Positions 29,184 to 40,043 are shown, counted from the first letter of the stretch. The stretch is DNA of 56,457 bases from an uncultured bacterium (GCA_903945195.1 CAJAUT010000027.1:1-56457); one strand, 5' to 3'. Notes: generated by a model not told the origin, from the letters alone. A program made the numbers and translations.

Positions 29184-30733
29184 ATAAATAGTAATCCTAT
29201 CATGACTAAGAGTGAGAGGGCAGAAACCCAGATGCCGATATTTTCTACTGCAGTCCTGTGCCAAGTCAGATCTACTTTTAGACTACCTGCTGGGATATCT
29301 GTGGTTGTGGTGATGAGTCCGTCCTGACTAGCTTGAATGGGAACGATAGAATCATTTATTTTTAGCTGCCACTGAGGCATATAGGCAGTACTAATAGTAA
29401 GTGGGGCTGGCTCTGACGTAACAAGCGATCCGTAGACGCTAGTGGATGTGCGCGACAAAGAGTCGGACAACGAAGTACTTGGGAATGCCGGCATACTGGC
29501 AGGTAAATACTCAGGGATCTTGTCTCTAGCGACAGTAGCTAACTTTTCCTGTGATAAGAAACTAGAATCGTCATAGGAAATCTCTCTTTGAGGAACAAAA
29601 AACTTGAGATTAAAAAATAGGATGCCACAGGTGATAAGTAACACCGCTAAAGGCTTTGTGAACTTTGGGAGATACTCTACAAAATATCCAGCAAGTGCTG
29701 AAACTGCAAAGCTAGCAAACGTAATGAGTCGCCATGGGAACTGCAGGATTTGAAGAGGACTCACTAGATCCCAAACAAATGATGAGGCCATAGTAGTCAT
29801 AAAGGCATAAAAGATAAATGTGGCAAGTAAAAAGATGACAACTTTGTCGAGACGTTTTTTGAGCCTTAGATAAACTAGAGAAATGGCTGCCAGCACTAGC
29901 TGAAATTTGCCTAGCATAAAAGACATCCCATCTATTTGGCCAAGCGAGGAAGACCCTCCATAGCCCCAAGCAGAATGCCATAGTTGCATGGGACTTAAGA
30001 AATGATCACTATATTTTGTAAGTAGTGCTACCTTATCTATTTGGACTAGTCCCCTTTCAAATATCACAGGTAGTAAAAACCAGCTAGATGCACCAATAGA
30101 GAGAACAAGAGCTAGGAGTGAGTTACCTAGAGTCTTGGGCTTGAAGATAAAAATCCAGATGAGTAGAAATGGAATGAAAGCAAATGGTAACGAGTTGTGA
30201 CTGAGGAAAAACAATGAGGTGATGAGAGAGGTAGAGACTACCCATTTGTATCCCCTATCCTTTTGGCTCCAGAGGTAAAGTAGCCATGGCAAAAGAGTCC
30301 AGGTGACCCCTTCGGCATAGGATCCACGGACATACAAGGTCGAGGCATGATATGGCAAAAGAGTATAAGAAACTGAAGCGATAAGCGCGCCGTAACTACC
30401 TAGAAATTGTCGCATGAGCTTGTATATGCCAAGTGCTGCCACACCTACTAGGATAAAGAGAGAAAGCTTGAGCGATAAAAGATAAATAGGTACAAAAAGT
30501 TTGATAAATGCACCTAGATAGCTAAATACTGGAGCATAGTAAAGAAACAATGGATAACCAAAGCCTTCGTTTAACTGATTGGTCCAAGCTGCTGGGAACT
30601 GACCAGCCTTCAAAGTGTCGGAAAGTGTCGCAATGCGAACAATGGATGTGGGATCGTGGACATCAAATAACCCAGGTTTAATTAGTGGCAGTAAAGTCAG
30701 ACATACTACAAATAGTAGGATGAACTTTTTCAT
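29180..30733 (-). CDS. PTPS-related (pfam10131-type) GT-C-like membrane protein
   Basis: VHDPTSIVRIATLSDTLKAGQFPAAWTNQLNEGFGYPLFLYYAPVFSYLG. Confidence 0.78.
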   Translation of the reverse strand: MKKFILLFVVCLTLLPLIKPGLFDVHDPTSIVRIATLSDTLKAGQFPAAWTNQLNEGFGYPLFLYYAPVFSYLGAFIKLFVPIYLLSLKLSLFILVGVAALGIYKLMRQFLGSYGALIASVSYTLLPYHASTLYVRGSYAEGVTWTLLPWLLYLWSQKDRGYKWVVSTSLITSLFFLSHNSLPFAFIPFLLIWIFIFKPKTLGNSLLALVLSIGASSWFLLPVIFERGLVQIDKVALLTKYSDHFLSPMQLWHSAWGYGGSSSLGQIDGMSFMLGKFQLVLAAISLVYLRLKKRLDKVVIFLLATFIFYAFMTTMASSFVWDLVSPLQILQFPWRLITFASFAVSALAGYFVEYLPKFTKPLAVLLITCGILFFNLKFFVPQREISYDDSSFLSQEKLATVARDKIPEYLPASMPAFPSTSLSDSLSRTSTSVYGSLVTSEPAPLTISTAYMPQWQLKINDSIVPIQASQDGLITTTTDIPAGSLKVDLTWHRTAVENIGIWVSALSLLVMIGLLFI

Positions 30734-32223
30734 GGACTCACTTGGTACAAGCGGATATAGCTGTCATTGGCTTTTTTAAATGACATAATCTCAGTAGAAT
30801 TTGGTGGCAGTGATTTGACCTGAGTATTGTTGATGATGAAATAAGTTTCTTTAGATTCTTCTGATTTTTTTACTACCTCAAATGGTGGAATTTCTTTTAC
30901 TGGATAAATCCCAGTAATTTGAATTTGATTTGAGCGCTGAGAGGCATATAGTTCGAGCCCGTGTGGCAAGAGGCCAAAGGTGCCTTCGGTATAAACATAA
31001 GTATCACTTCTTGTTTCTTTGACTCTGTTTACTAGCCAGTCAGAGATCTCTTTGACACCATTTCCTGCTGCCCAGCCAGAGACATAGTCCCAGTCGGCTT
31101 TAACTAGTGGCATGGTGAGAGGTGTCGTGTAACCCATGTACATAAATCTAATTGGCCAGATAGCAAGTACTGCTAATACAGCAACTCTATGCGTTGTTTT
31201 GGCTGGAAATGCATATGCTGCGTAGAGCAAAAGATAAGGAACAATAAATACTAGGTAGCGCGGGCGATATAGTAGGGCTGTGGTAATGAGTGCAAATAGT
31301 GGGACCCAGAACCAAGCTGAAACGAGTAAAAATTTGTCTAGAGTTTTAGACATTTTGTAGGCACCCCAGATTGCAAAAAGATAGATCGGAGCAGTCAAAT
31401 ACGCTACTAGCCAGCGCTGACTATCCATGAAATTTTGCCAGATACGATAGGGATGATCTTTGAGCATGGCAAATGGCGAGATCACGAAATCACCATTTTT
31501 GCGGGTGATCATGTACATCCAGGGGGACAAACGCTGAATATTGTTGATCACTTCGGCTAGGACATATACAACTATCAAAAGTCCTGCATATTTTAAAAGT
31601 TGTTTTTTGCCAAAACGAGTCTTGTCTTCAAAAAGAAATATATAAGCAGCGGGGATAAGTATGATAAAAGCTTGAGCGGGAGATTTGACTAGATACGCAA
31701 GTCCTGCGGAAAGTCCTAGGATGAGCGCGACGTCTAGTCGCTTGGATTTGGCTAAGAGATAAGAGATATTGAAGAGCCAGATACCACTAGCTGTCAGCAT
31801 ACTTTCCATGACAGCAAAACGATCGTAGAAAAACAAAAATGGAGTGATAAGACCTAGGGCAGCAGCAAGGTAACCGGTGCGTTTATCTTTGAGTAAAAAA
31901 CCAGCGTACCACAGACCTAGGATAGTGAAATAACCACAGACTACGGAGGCTAGACGAGTGGCAAAAAGAGGATCTTTGATAAAGTTTAAGAATGGCATGG
32001 CAAACCACACGAATAGTGGTTGCTTGCCGTCTGTAAGACTGATAAATCTCCACGAAGCATCATATAGTCCTATCTGAGACCAGCGACTATAGATAGCCTC
32101 GTCAACAAATATAGGTAGTGAGGTGAGGTGATAAATGCGGGTCGCAAAGTAGATGAGAGTAATACCCAGGAGGATTAGAATATCTCGTGTTTTTAGTTTG
32201 GGAAACCACTGCATAAAATCCAT
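30730..32223 (-). CDS. GT-C / GT39-like membrane glycosyltransferase
   Basis: LPIFVDEAIYSRWSQIGLYDASWRFISLTDGKQPLFVWFAMPFL. Confidence 0.9.
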   Translation of the reverse strand: MDFMQWFPKLKTRDILILLGITLIYFATRIYHLTSLPIFVDEAIYSRWSQIGLYDASWRFISLTDGKQPLFVWFAMPFLNFIKDPLFATRLASVVCGYFTILGLWYAGFLLKDKRTGYLAAALGLITPFLFFYDRFAVMESMLTASGIWLFNISYLLAKSKRLDVALILGLSAGLAYLVKSPAQAFIILIPAAYIFLFEDKTRFGKKQLLKYAGLLIVVYVLAEVINNIQRLSPWMYMITRKNGDFVISPFAMLKDHPYRIWQNFMDSQRWLVAYLTAPIYLFAIWGAYKMSKTLDKFLLVSAWFWVPLFALITTALLYRPRYLVFIVPYLLLYAAYAFPAKTTHRVAVLAVLAIWPIRFMYMGYTTPLTMPLVKADWDYVSGWAAGNGVKEISDWLVNRVKETRSDTYVYTEGTFGLLPHGLELYASQRSNQIQITGIYPVKEIPPFEVVKKSEESKETYFIINNTQVKSLPPNSTEIMSFKKANDSYIRLYQVSP

Positions 32224-32229
32224 TATAGC

Positions 32230-33057
32230 CTAATCAATCTTTTTCTGTCCTTCTGGAGTATCAATAAAATTGGATGGACTAATGATGGTGTGACCAAGCT
32301 CTTCTTCTGTGTGCTTGCGAGCTGCCCCTGCCACACTACCTCCCCTGATAGCGACTTTTTTATTTTTTTCAAAAGTTGAGGGTTTTTCAGTCTGTGAGAT
32401 CTCGGTGGTGACTCTTTCTCCGAGCATACTAAAGATCAATTCTAAGTCAGTCATGTGATCGCGGAGATTTTCTCTTTTTAGCCTTTTCAATTTCTTATAC
32501 TGAGTAGGAGTCATGCCAAATGTGGCTTTACTGATCTCTGCTGTGAGAATAGCGAAGTCGGATTCTTTTTGGACTCCCCTCTCCTTCCATTCATCAGTCA
32601 AGTCTTGCCTAATTGCTATGCCGCGCAATCTTTTATCTATCCAGTTTTGTGAGTATCCCTTTTGTTCATATAGCTTTTTCATCCGCTCTTGAGCCAGCTC
32701 AGGATTTTCGATTTCTTGGATCCGCTCATAACCCACTTTGGCTAGCCACCTTTTGAGTGGCTCTGCTTTTGGGGATGGTATGGACTGGATAATGCGTAAA
32801 GCAGTTTCTGTATTTGCACAATCTGTATCACGAAGTTTTCCATCTATAGCAATTAGTTTCAACTGTCCGATTTTTTCGGACACTTCAATATACCCCTCGC
32901 TTATCAGTTTGGTTTTTAGGTCTGACCAATATTTCCTAGGACGATCTGTGCCAGACAACACTTCGATTATATCTATAACTGAAAACCACCATTCATTTTG
33001 GAATATAGTCTTCCGAATCTGCTTACCTTCAAATATTGCTATTTTGTTTTCATCCAT
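32230..33057 (-). CDS. Bro-N domain protein (phage antirepressor / DinD-like)
   Basis: MDENKIAIFEGKQIRKTIFQNEWWFSVIDIIEVLSGTDRPRKYWSDLK...; start refined to 33057. Confidence 0.85.
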   Translation of the reverse strand: MDENKIAIFEGKQIRKTIFQNEWWFSVIDIIEVLSGTDRPRKYWSDLKTKLISEGYIEVSEKIGQLKLIAIDGKLRDTDCANTETALRIIQSIPSPKAEPLKRWLAKVGYERIQEIENPELAQERMKKLYEQKGYSQNWIDKRLRGIAIRQDLTDEWKERGVQKESDFAILTAEISKATFGMTPTQYKKLKRLKRENLRDHMTDLELIFSMLGERVTTEISQTEKPSTFEKNKKVAIRGGSVAGAARKHTEEELGHTIISPSNFIDTPEGQKKID

Positions 33058-34151
33058 AACTTTTTTATAAACCAAATACTACCCGAAGTCAATAGTGGCA
33101 AATAGATGATGCTATAGACAAATGGAGTCGAGTTGAGCCAGAAACCGGTGGAGATGTAGGGAATGTAATAGATGAGTCCAGCTAGACTAGCTAGGATGAT
33201 CCAGAGTCTAGACCAAGACGCGCCTATGAGCGAGGCAGGTAGAATTGCCCACACCAAATACCACGGCTGGAAGCGGCCAGGTAAAAATACAACGGGGGCT
33301 AGCATGGCTAAGGTTACAAAAATCATTTTAAATCTAGGAGATTTAATGAAATACATAGGGAGTGTCAGGATGGTCACGTACTTGGTGCCTACAGATGCAA
33401 TTAGTGATATCAGACTAGGTCCAAGTTTGGAATTGAGTGCATATAGTAGAGACAACAAGAACAAAGCGATCATGACGGCGTCATTGTGACCATTTACGAC
33501 TACTTCTAGGAGGATAAAGGGATTGAAGGCAATAGAAAGCTGTGCAAGCACTGACTCATCTTTGGTAAAACCAAGCTTGTACGTAATCTGCCCAATGAGA
33601 TAGATGACCCAAACAAAAAAAGCGGACATCGTCAGTTTCATCAGAAGTAGGACTGGCACAAACTTGCCTAGACCCAGCAGGTAAGCTGGTGACTCTATGG
33701 CCGTAAAGACCGGACCATAGGCGGACGGCGTGTGAACCCAGCGCATAAAGCGGAGCCAGAGATCACCGGTAAATTCTAGTGGGGCATGGATATGAGGATT
33801 CATGTGATAGAACCACAATATCTTGCCATGGAACATGTAGTTGTATAGATCGTAAGACAGCATGGGATAGGCAAAAGTTAAAATACCAATAGTTATGAGA
33901 AAGAATTTCCAGGGAAATTTAGCCACCTTAGAGCGGAGCAAAAAATAAATATATCCTAAAAATAATAATACTAGCAACAGAATATAAACTCGGACTGAAT
34001 CAAATCTTTCAAAATATACAAGGCGTTGGAGTGGTGCCACAAACTTTAGAAAAATAGGATTTTGGGTGAGGGTGAGATTGAAGTCTAGATAGCCGTAGGA
34101 GTAGATTGCTAACAGCGTACAGCATACAGCATACAGGAAAAAACTAATCAT
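33039..34151 (-). CDS. GT87/MptA-like polytopic mannosyltransferase-like protein
   Basis: Polytopic; YDLYNYMFHGKILWFYHMNPH...AYGPVFTAIES; start refined to MISFFLYAV at 34151. Confidence 0.68.
   Translation of the reverse strand: MISFFLYAVCCTLLAIYSYGYLDFNLTLTQNPIFLKFVAPLQRLVYFERFDSVRVYILLLVLLFLGYIYFLLRSKVAKFPWKFFLITIGILTFAYPMLSYDLYNYMFHGKILWFYHMNPHIHAPLEFTGDLWLRFMRWVHTPSAYGPVFTAIESPAYLLGLGKFVPVLLLMKLTMSAFFVWVIYLIGQITYKLGFTKDESVLAQLSIAFNPFILLEVVVNGHNDAVMIALFLLSLLYALNSKLGPSLISLIASVGTKYVTILTLPMYFIKSPRFKMIFVTLAMLAPVVFLPGRFQPWYLVWAILPASLIGASWSRLWIILASLAGLIYYIPYISTGFWLNSTPFVYSIIYLPLLTSGSIWFIKKLWMKTK
34112..34137. repeat. Heptanucleotide repeat ACAGCRT x3 plus partial, near the 5' end of the GT-C ORF
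   Basis: acagcgt acagcat acagcat acagg, read directly. Confidence 0.9.
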
Positions 34152-34896
34152 ATTTTCCCAAAATGTCATTGACTCTGACACGCATGATTTCAAACAACAT
34201 CTCTAGTGATTCTTTGACAAAATTGCGCGATTTACCAAGACTCGTATCTTCGTTTCTCCAGATTACTGGAACCTCTTTGATTTTGGCTTTCATTTTTTTG
34301 GCTAGGTGAAGGAGCTCTACGTCGTAGGCCGTCACTTTCCAGCCGACTGCATTGTTGGCTCTGCCAAATAAGCGCATATGACCAAATATCTCCCCTGCTA
34401 GATTTGTTTCTATGAGCTTGAAGCCGCACTGTGTATCTTTGATTTCTGGCAGTAGTATCATGCGGCGTACTAGCAAAAAGATGACAGAGGCTAGCTGACG
34501 GATAACTGTGGAATCTGGTCGTTTAGCCCCACGAGAACCTATGACCACATCAAATCCTTTGGTGGTCCATGGCAAAAGTTTGGAGATCTCACTGATTGGA
34601 GTAGATTGATCCATGTCTGTAAGCAAGATATATTTACCCTTGGCTTCTTTGATACCAGAGCGTAGAGCATAAGGCTTGCCTGCATGTTGGTTGTAGACGA
34701 TGCGGATATCCTTGTGGTTATCTATGAATTCTTTGATGACCAAGAGACTACTATCTGTAGACCCGTCGTCCGAGATGATAATCTCCCAGGTAAAATCTTG
34801 TTTTTTTAGGTAGGACACGATGTCACCGAGCACCCCACGCTTGACGTTTTCTATCTCGTTATAATTGGGTATGAGGACTGTAAGTAATGGTTTCAT
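34144..34896 (-). CDS. Glycosyltransferase family 2 (DPM1-like)
   Basis: LLTVLIPNYNEIENVKRGVLGDIVSYL...IISDDGSTDSS...LTDMDQSTP. Confidence 0.93.
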   Translation of the reverse strand: MKPLLTVLIPNYNEIENVKRGVLGDIVSYLKKQDFTWEIIISDDGSTDSSLLVIKEFIDNHKDIRIVYNQHAGKPYALRSGIKEAKGKYILLTDMDQSTPISEISKLLPWTTKGFDVVIGSRGAKRPDSTVIRQLASVIFLLVRRMILLPEIKDTQCGFKLIETNLAGEIFGHMRLFGRANNAVGWKVTAYDVELLHLAKKMKAKIKEVPVIWRNEDTSLGKSRNFVKESLEMLFEIMRVRVNDILGKYD

Positions 34897-34908
34897 GGCT
34901 TTATTTTA

Positions 34909-36387
34909 TCAGGGTTTGAGCTCTATTGTAGATACATATATATCATAGGTCACCCATTCATTTGTAAGCATTGTGCGAGGACCATTAAACTCGTTGATCT
35001 GAGGATGTCCTAGGTAGGCTGCAATAGCTGGATGTGCAGGGCCTGTCAAAAACAACAGCACGGTGGACTCATCATCTTGAGGACATGGTCCGTTTTCGCA
35101 AATGTCATAAACCAGGGTTTGTAAATCATTACTAGGAGGGTTACTGGAAATCGCCAAATAATAAGAAATTGTTGTAGTGTATGAGCCCTGAGTATTTACT
35201 ACATTATATGGTCTGCCAGCTGCTTTCTTGACTATATAATCTGAAACATTTTTGGCTCTGACTGTTTGGATAGAGGTTTTTTCGTACAAGTTGTAAACGA
35301 GAGCTTTGTAGGTAGGAAGAATCATAGTAACTAAGAAAATAATAGTAAAAATGGAAAGCCATTTTCCCTTGGTGGCCGCAAAACCAATGACTAAACTGAC
35401 AATGGGGAAAAGAAATGCCAAATAATGAACATAGATGGATTCTTTAAGAAGAGAAACTATCAATATAGATCCGATCATCACATATCCTAGCTTCTGCAAA
35501 TTTGTAAGGCAATAAATGAGCAGTATGGCTCCTACCAAAAATATTGCCCAGTTAGTCATAATGGTTGATGAAACTGACTGGCTAGCAATCATGCCAGAAA
35601 TAACAGTCTTGGTATTATTTGTGACTCTAGATAAATAGCTAGGATAATTGGTCTGAGTTGAGATGCTTTTTTGTGCAAGATAAGTCCCAAAGGCCTTTAC
35701 ATTGACAAAACTATGACGAGCTTCAAATAGCCAAAAAGGTGCTGAAGATACGATAAACCCAAAAAAAACTATGAGTAAATAGCGAGGTAATTTTCTAATT
35801 GTTTTGGCTTTATAATGCTGCCAGATTTCTTGCAAAAACAACAATCCTGGCAAAATAAGTGCTACGTAATGTAGTTGGAAAATAATCCCGGTGATAATAC
35901 CAAAAAATATTGGCTTCCATTTGGAGATGCTTTTGGCATTTATAAGAAGTAATACGATAAAAAATGGAATAACATTGGGATTCCAGGAACTACGAGAGTA
36001 GTGAAGCATGACCGGAGATAGTGCATAAAACATGCCTCCCACAATCCCAGCCGAGATATTTCCATACTTGCGACCCAGATAAATGATACCCAAGGTAGTA
36101 AAAATCCCGAACAACGCAACCATGATGGCAGGGCCCACGGGATTTAATCCAGACAAAATGAGTGATGGAACCATCAAATAATAATAAAATGGTCCCAGAT
36201 ACATATTGCCTACAGAAGTCTCTGGCCCAAGTAGCACTGGCACATGAGTATCTATCATCCTGTACGCTATGAGGGCGTCTCGACCTTCGTCGTTGTGAAA
36301 TACAAATGTTTTATCTATGCGATAAAGATGAGTAAAGGTTGTAATAGCAAGAACCAAAAATATCAAAAAATATTTTAGTTTAGACAT
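34909..36387 (-). CDS. GT-C / GT39-like membrane glycosyltransferase
   Basis: FVFHNDEGRDALIAYRMIDTHVPVLLGPETSVGNMYLGPFYYYLM. Confidence 0.85.
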   Translation of the reverse strand: MSKLKYFLIFLVLAITTFTHLYRIDKTFVFHNDEGRDALIAYRMIDTHVPVLLGPETSVGNMYLGPFYYYLMVPSLILSGLNPVGPAIMVALFGIFTTLGIIYLGRKYGNISAGIVGGMFYALSPVMLHYSRSSWNPNVIPFFIVLLLINAKSISKWKPIFFGIITGIIFQLHYVALILPGLLFLQEIWQHYKAKTIRKLPRYLLIVFFGFIVSSAPFWLFEARHSFVNVKAFGTYLAQKSISTQTNYPSYLSRVTNNTKTVISGMIASQSVSSTIMTNWAIFLVGAILLIYCLTNLQKLGYVMIGSILIVSLLKESIYVHYLAFLFPIVSLVIGFAATKGKWLSIFTIIFLVTMILPTYKALVYNLYEKTSIQTVRAKNVSDYIVKKAAGRPYNVVNTQGSYTTTISYYLAISSNPPSNDLQTLVYDICENGPCPQDDESTVLLFLTGPAHPAIAAYLGHPQINEFNGPRTMLTNEWVTYDIYVSTIELKP

Positions 36388-37090
36388 GATTGATTTTCTC
36401 CCTCAAGACAAAACTCTCTCTAGCAGCACGCGCAATGACGCGCCAGTTACCTCCGGTTTGATGACCAAATTTGCGAGAATAATGAGTTACTGGAAGCTCT
36501 ACAATTTTAAAGCCTTTTGACTTGGCTTTGACGATAAATTCGGTCACTGTGATAGCGCTTTCGGTCTCTAGTTTAATACTATCCCTGACTTCTTTGGTAA
36601 ACAATTTGTAGGCACAGTCTACATCTCTTACAGTGAGACCAAAAAGGAAAAAGTTCCAAACTTTTAGCAATACCTGAGCTACGAACACTCTATGGAATGG
36701 GTCCATGCGCTTCTTGCGATACCCTATGATCAAATCGGCCTTACGTGATGCTGTAACAAACTTGTGCAACTCATCATAATGGAACTGGCCATCTGAATCG
36801 GTGAAAAAGATCCAGTCCATTTTGCAGGCTTTAAGTCCGGTCTTGACGGAAGCACCATATCCACGATTTGTTTTGTGTGACACCAGGTGAATATTTGAAT
36901 CAAATTTTTGCAGCTCTTTGACTACTTCAGCTGTGCGATCTGTAGAGCCATCGTCTACTACTACTATTTCGTAGGTATCTGCTACTTCTACGGCCGCATT
37001 TCTAGCATCTATCAGCGTGGTGGCGATATTTCCTTCTTCGTTGTATGCAGGGAAAAATATGGACAAGCTAGAAAGTTTATCTTTATTCAT
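36380..37090 (-). CDS. Glycosyltransferase family 2 (DPM1-like)
   Basis: LSIFFPAYNEEGNIATTLIDA...IVVVDDGSTDRT...FTDSDGQFHYDE. Confidence 0.94.
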   Translation of the reverse strand: MNKDKLSSLSIFFPAYNEEGNIATTLIDARNAAVEVADTYEIVVVDDGSTDRTAEVVKELQKFDSNIHLVSHKTNRGYGASVKTGLKACKMDWIFFTDSDGQFHYDELHKFVTASRKADLIIGYRKKRMDPFHRVFVAQVLLKVWNFFLFGLTVRDVDCAYKLFTKEVRDSIKLETESAITVTEFIVKAKSKGFKIVELPVTHYSRKFGHQTGGNWRVIARAARESFVLREKINHV

Positions 37091-37123
37091 GTTCTAATTG
37101 TAACATCTGACTGACGCAGATAT

Positions 37124-38374
37124 TTACTCATATTTATATACTACAAACCTACTGTCGTCTGTGCGATATATTATCCCCCTACTAGAGAGATTGGTAGATG
37201 TGATCTCCCACGGGATGTCTTTACTCATATCCCTGTCTGATGCAGCTAAAACGTATAGATGTTTGGTACTAGGATACTGATCGATCTCCATGGGTTTTAC
37301 TCCAAAAACATAGATGAGGATATATCGCAATGAATACGCTCTATGCTCTGCTTGAGACATATAGACTACGTTAAAGTTGGTAGAATTATCATCGGCTATT
37401 GCCTTTGCAACTTGCATCATTTTTGGAGTATTCATAAACTTGGCAGTACCTACTGCCTGAGTAAAAGAAAACTCTCCAGTTTTAAATTGAAAAATAAGAT
37501 ATATACACATCACCACTGCGGCTATCATTTTGGAAGATTTAAATATTTTGTCCAAAACTAGCGCGCCTAGGTAAAATGCTAAGGGAAAATACTGATAAAA
37601 ATGATAGATTGAGAGTTTGGACTGGCCTGGATTATTTATTACGTCTAGTAGATACTGCCAAAGGGTCCGCATGTGATACCAATCATGTCTAAGATCAAAA
37701 ATGACTGTTGGCGCAAGTGATATTAGTAATCCTAAAATAAAAATGCCAAAATCAAATATTCTTTGCTTGGATCTATAAACAATATATATAGTTAATAGTA
37801 TGATCGTAAAAAGATACATATATTCTAGTCCTAGTGCCAAGCCTGATAAAAGACCTAAATACAGTGATATTTTTGGAGTAATATTTTCATGATTTTTAAT
37901 GATTAAATACATACTAACCAAACCGATTAGAGGCATAGGATTGAGAATCCAGATAGTTAAAGATTGAGAGATCATCGTCATATCAAATAAATAGAGAAAT
38001 GCAGCAAAAATAGCTACTCTTTGGCCACTCAATTTTTTGATGAGTAGATACAACATTGCCCCGGTAATTAGATTTATAAATAATGCTGTATAAGTCAAAA
38101 TAATTGGGTTGTACCCAAAAACCAACATAAATGGCATGAGAAAATAATTGTAAATAGGCGCCGAAAATATCTGATGTCCCGTAGATGTAGTGCGCTGCAC
38201 TGCTGGCAAACCTAGGAGTGAAAAGTGTCCATTTAGATATTCTGCCGTGGTAGTAAGAGTGATGCCTTGCTCTAAACCAAAATTGATCCTGTTTGGAAAA
38301 TTGTAAACCCGCAATAATAATCCTAGTGCAAATAGTAGAACTACTAAGATCGTTTTATAATATATTTTATTCAC
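37124..38374 (-). CDS. GT-C-like multi-pass membrane protein
   Basis: NRINFGLEQGITLTTTAEYLNGHFSLLGLPAVQRTTSTGHQIFSAPIYNYFL. Confidence 0.75.
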   Translation of the reverse strand: MNKIYYKTILVVLLFALGLLLRVYNFPNRINFGLEQGITLTTTAEYLNGHFSLLGLPAVQRTTSTGHQIFSAPIYNYFLMPFMLVFGYNPIILTYTALFINLITGAMLYLLIKKLSGQRVAIFAAFLYLFDMTMISQSLTIWILNPMPLIGLVSMYLIIKNHENITPKISLYLGLLSGLALGLEYMYLFTIILLTIYIVYRSKQRIFDFGIFILGLLISLAPTVIFDLRHDWYHMRTLWQYLLDVINNPGQSKLSIYHFYQYFPLAFYLGALVLDKIFKSSKMIAAVVMCIYLIFQFKTGEFSFTQAVGTAKFMNTPKMMQVAKAIADDNSTNFNVVYMSQAEHRAYSLRYILIYVFGVKPMEIDQYPSTKHLYVLAASDRDMSKDIPWEITSTNLSSRGIIYRTDDSRFVVYKYE

Positions 38375-40043
38375 GTGTTTTTATTCTCTCATAAATATTT
38401 ATTTCATCTGATTCGTAAATGATTTTAAATCCAGGATTTGATAGAGCTTGGATAGCGTCCTGTGTCCCCCACTCTGTTTTGTAGATATAAAAATAATCAG
38501 CTGGTACGGTAGTGATGCTACCACCTTTGTATGTATTTATAAAATCAAGTCGATCCTGATGCTCTGTATGAGTCACCATAAGCTGGTCAGTATCTAGATA
38601 GTATGGAATTTTTTCTGCCAGCGCTGAAACATATCCATTACGATGAACTGGATCATTGATATGTACGATCCCAGGTGGAGCAGCTTTTAATACTTCCAGA
38701 GCTTTAAGCTCATTACTACTGATAGTGATCTGAGGCGCATTTATATATCTGAGCTGATCTATAATGTTTGGAATAGTAAGCAAGAACATGATCAACAAAA
38801 AAATGTGTTTAATTTTTGATTTTGAGGTATATAGCTGATAGCAATACTCTGCTGTTAAGAAACTAGCAAACCATAAACCGTAATACAAAAATTGCATTGT
38901 GTTGTACCATCCACCTGACTGTACAAAAAATATCGGAATTAAAAAAGTTACGATAGTAATAATAAAAAATACTAAATGTTCGAAAATTAGATTTTTCCTG
39001 ATGATGGAACTTATTATGTAGATGTTTGATAAAATCCTCGTGCCAAAATTGAAGATTATGAATAGAAAAATACTAAGTACTTCTATCCCCACTAGCCTAG
39101 GCGAAAATCCTGTCTTTTTTTCATATAGGAAATATCTAGCCAAGGTCAAGCTATGGTTATAGAACAACAAGGGGTCATCTATAAATAAATGCGGCAAAGC
39201 AAATGGGGCGTACACAAATGGAAACTGGGAACCAGTACCTAGACCATAAAATACATACAAACCAAGCAAGCTAAAAATACCGACAGATATGATCTCAAAT
39301 ATTTTTTGCTTTGTTATACCAGTGTTAGCCACAGTCCAGAGACTAAACAGCCCATACATAACTAGAGCAACTATGGCCCCATAAAATTTGAAACCAAATA
39401 ACAAAAAATATAAGAAGCCTAACAAGAGCGAGCGTAGAAACTTCATATTTGACTGGCTAATCATGAGGATCCATAGAATGATAGATAGTGAAAAGGCAAA
39501 TTGGATATTTAGAAACATTGTGACAGGAGTGATGGAAGATATGACTGGAAAGCCCCTGAGTGTCGAACCAGTAAATTTACCATCCGCATAGAGAGTCGCT
39601 AGATAGCTGAAGGAACTAGCAAAATATAGGAAAAATGCGTAAATATTTGCCTTCACTTTAGGCATTTTTTTAAATTTCAAATAGCTTATGACGCTATATA
39701 CATATGTGATCGCCGCTATAATTGGTAAAACCTTAAAAAATGACGTAAAAGGCGAAAGCCCTACTTTCATCATCAGATACATAATGTAGTCAAGTAAAAA
39801 ATTGTATCCGCTTAAGGTGGAGCCAGACATAAATGGATTCGTTAGAGGCCAGCTGCCAAACCCCAACTTTGCAAGACTAATGTGCCACAAAGCATCGTGC
39901 ATATGCCAGTCACCGATAGATAGCTGGCAAAGTGAATCCTTGCAGACTAAATCTCCATTTGGCAGAATAAATGAGAGTGAGATAACTAGAAACAGTAGAG
40001 ATAGACCTATTAAAAGCTTGTTTGACCCGAGATACTTGCGCAT
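38367..40043 (-). CDS. Large multi-pass membrane protein (GT-C-like), paralog of 41216..42871
   Basis: HMHDALWHISLAKLGFGSWPLTNPFMSGSTLSGYNFLLD; start refined to MRKYLGSN at 40043. Confidence 0.72.
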   Translation of the reverse strand: MRKYLGSNKLLIGLSLLFLVISLSFILPNGDLVCKDSLCQLSIGDWHMHDALWHISLAKLGFGSWPLTNPFMSGSTLSGYNFLLDYIMYLMMKVGLSPFTSFFKVLPIIAAITYVYSVISYLKFKKMPKVKANIYAFFLYFASSFSYLATLYADGKFTGSTLRGFPVISSITPVTMFLNIQFAFSLSIILWILMISQSNMKFLRSLLLGFLYFLLFGFKFYGAIVALVMYGLFSLWTVANTGITKQKIFEIISVGIFSLLGLYVFYGLGTGSQFPFVYAPFALPHLFIDDPLLFYNHSLTLARYFLYEKKTGFSPRLVGIEVLSIFLFIIFNFGTRILSNIYIISSIIRKNLIFEHLVFFIITIVTFLIPIFFVQSGGWYNTMQFLYYGLWFASFLTAEYCYQLYTSKSKIKHIFLLIMFLLTIPNIIDQLRYINAPQITISSNELKALEVLKAAPPGIVHINDPVHRNGYVSALAEKIPYYLDTDQLMVTHTEHQDRLDFINTYKGGSITTVPADYFYIYKTEWGTQDAIQALSNPGFKIIYESDEINIYERIKTRE

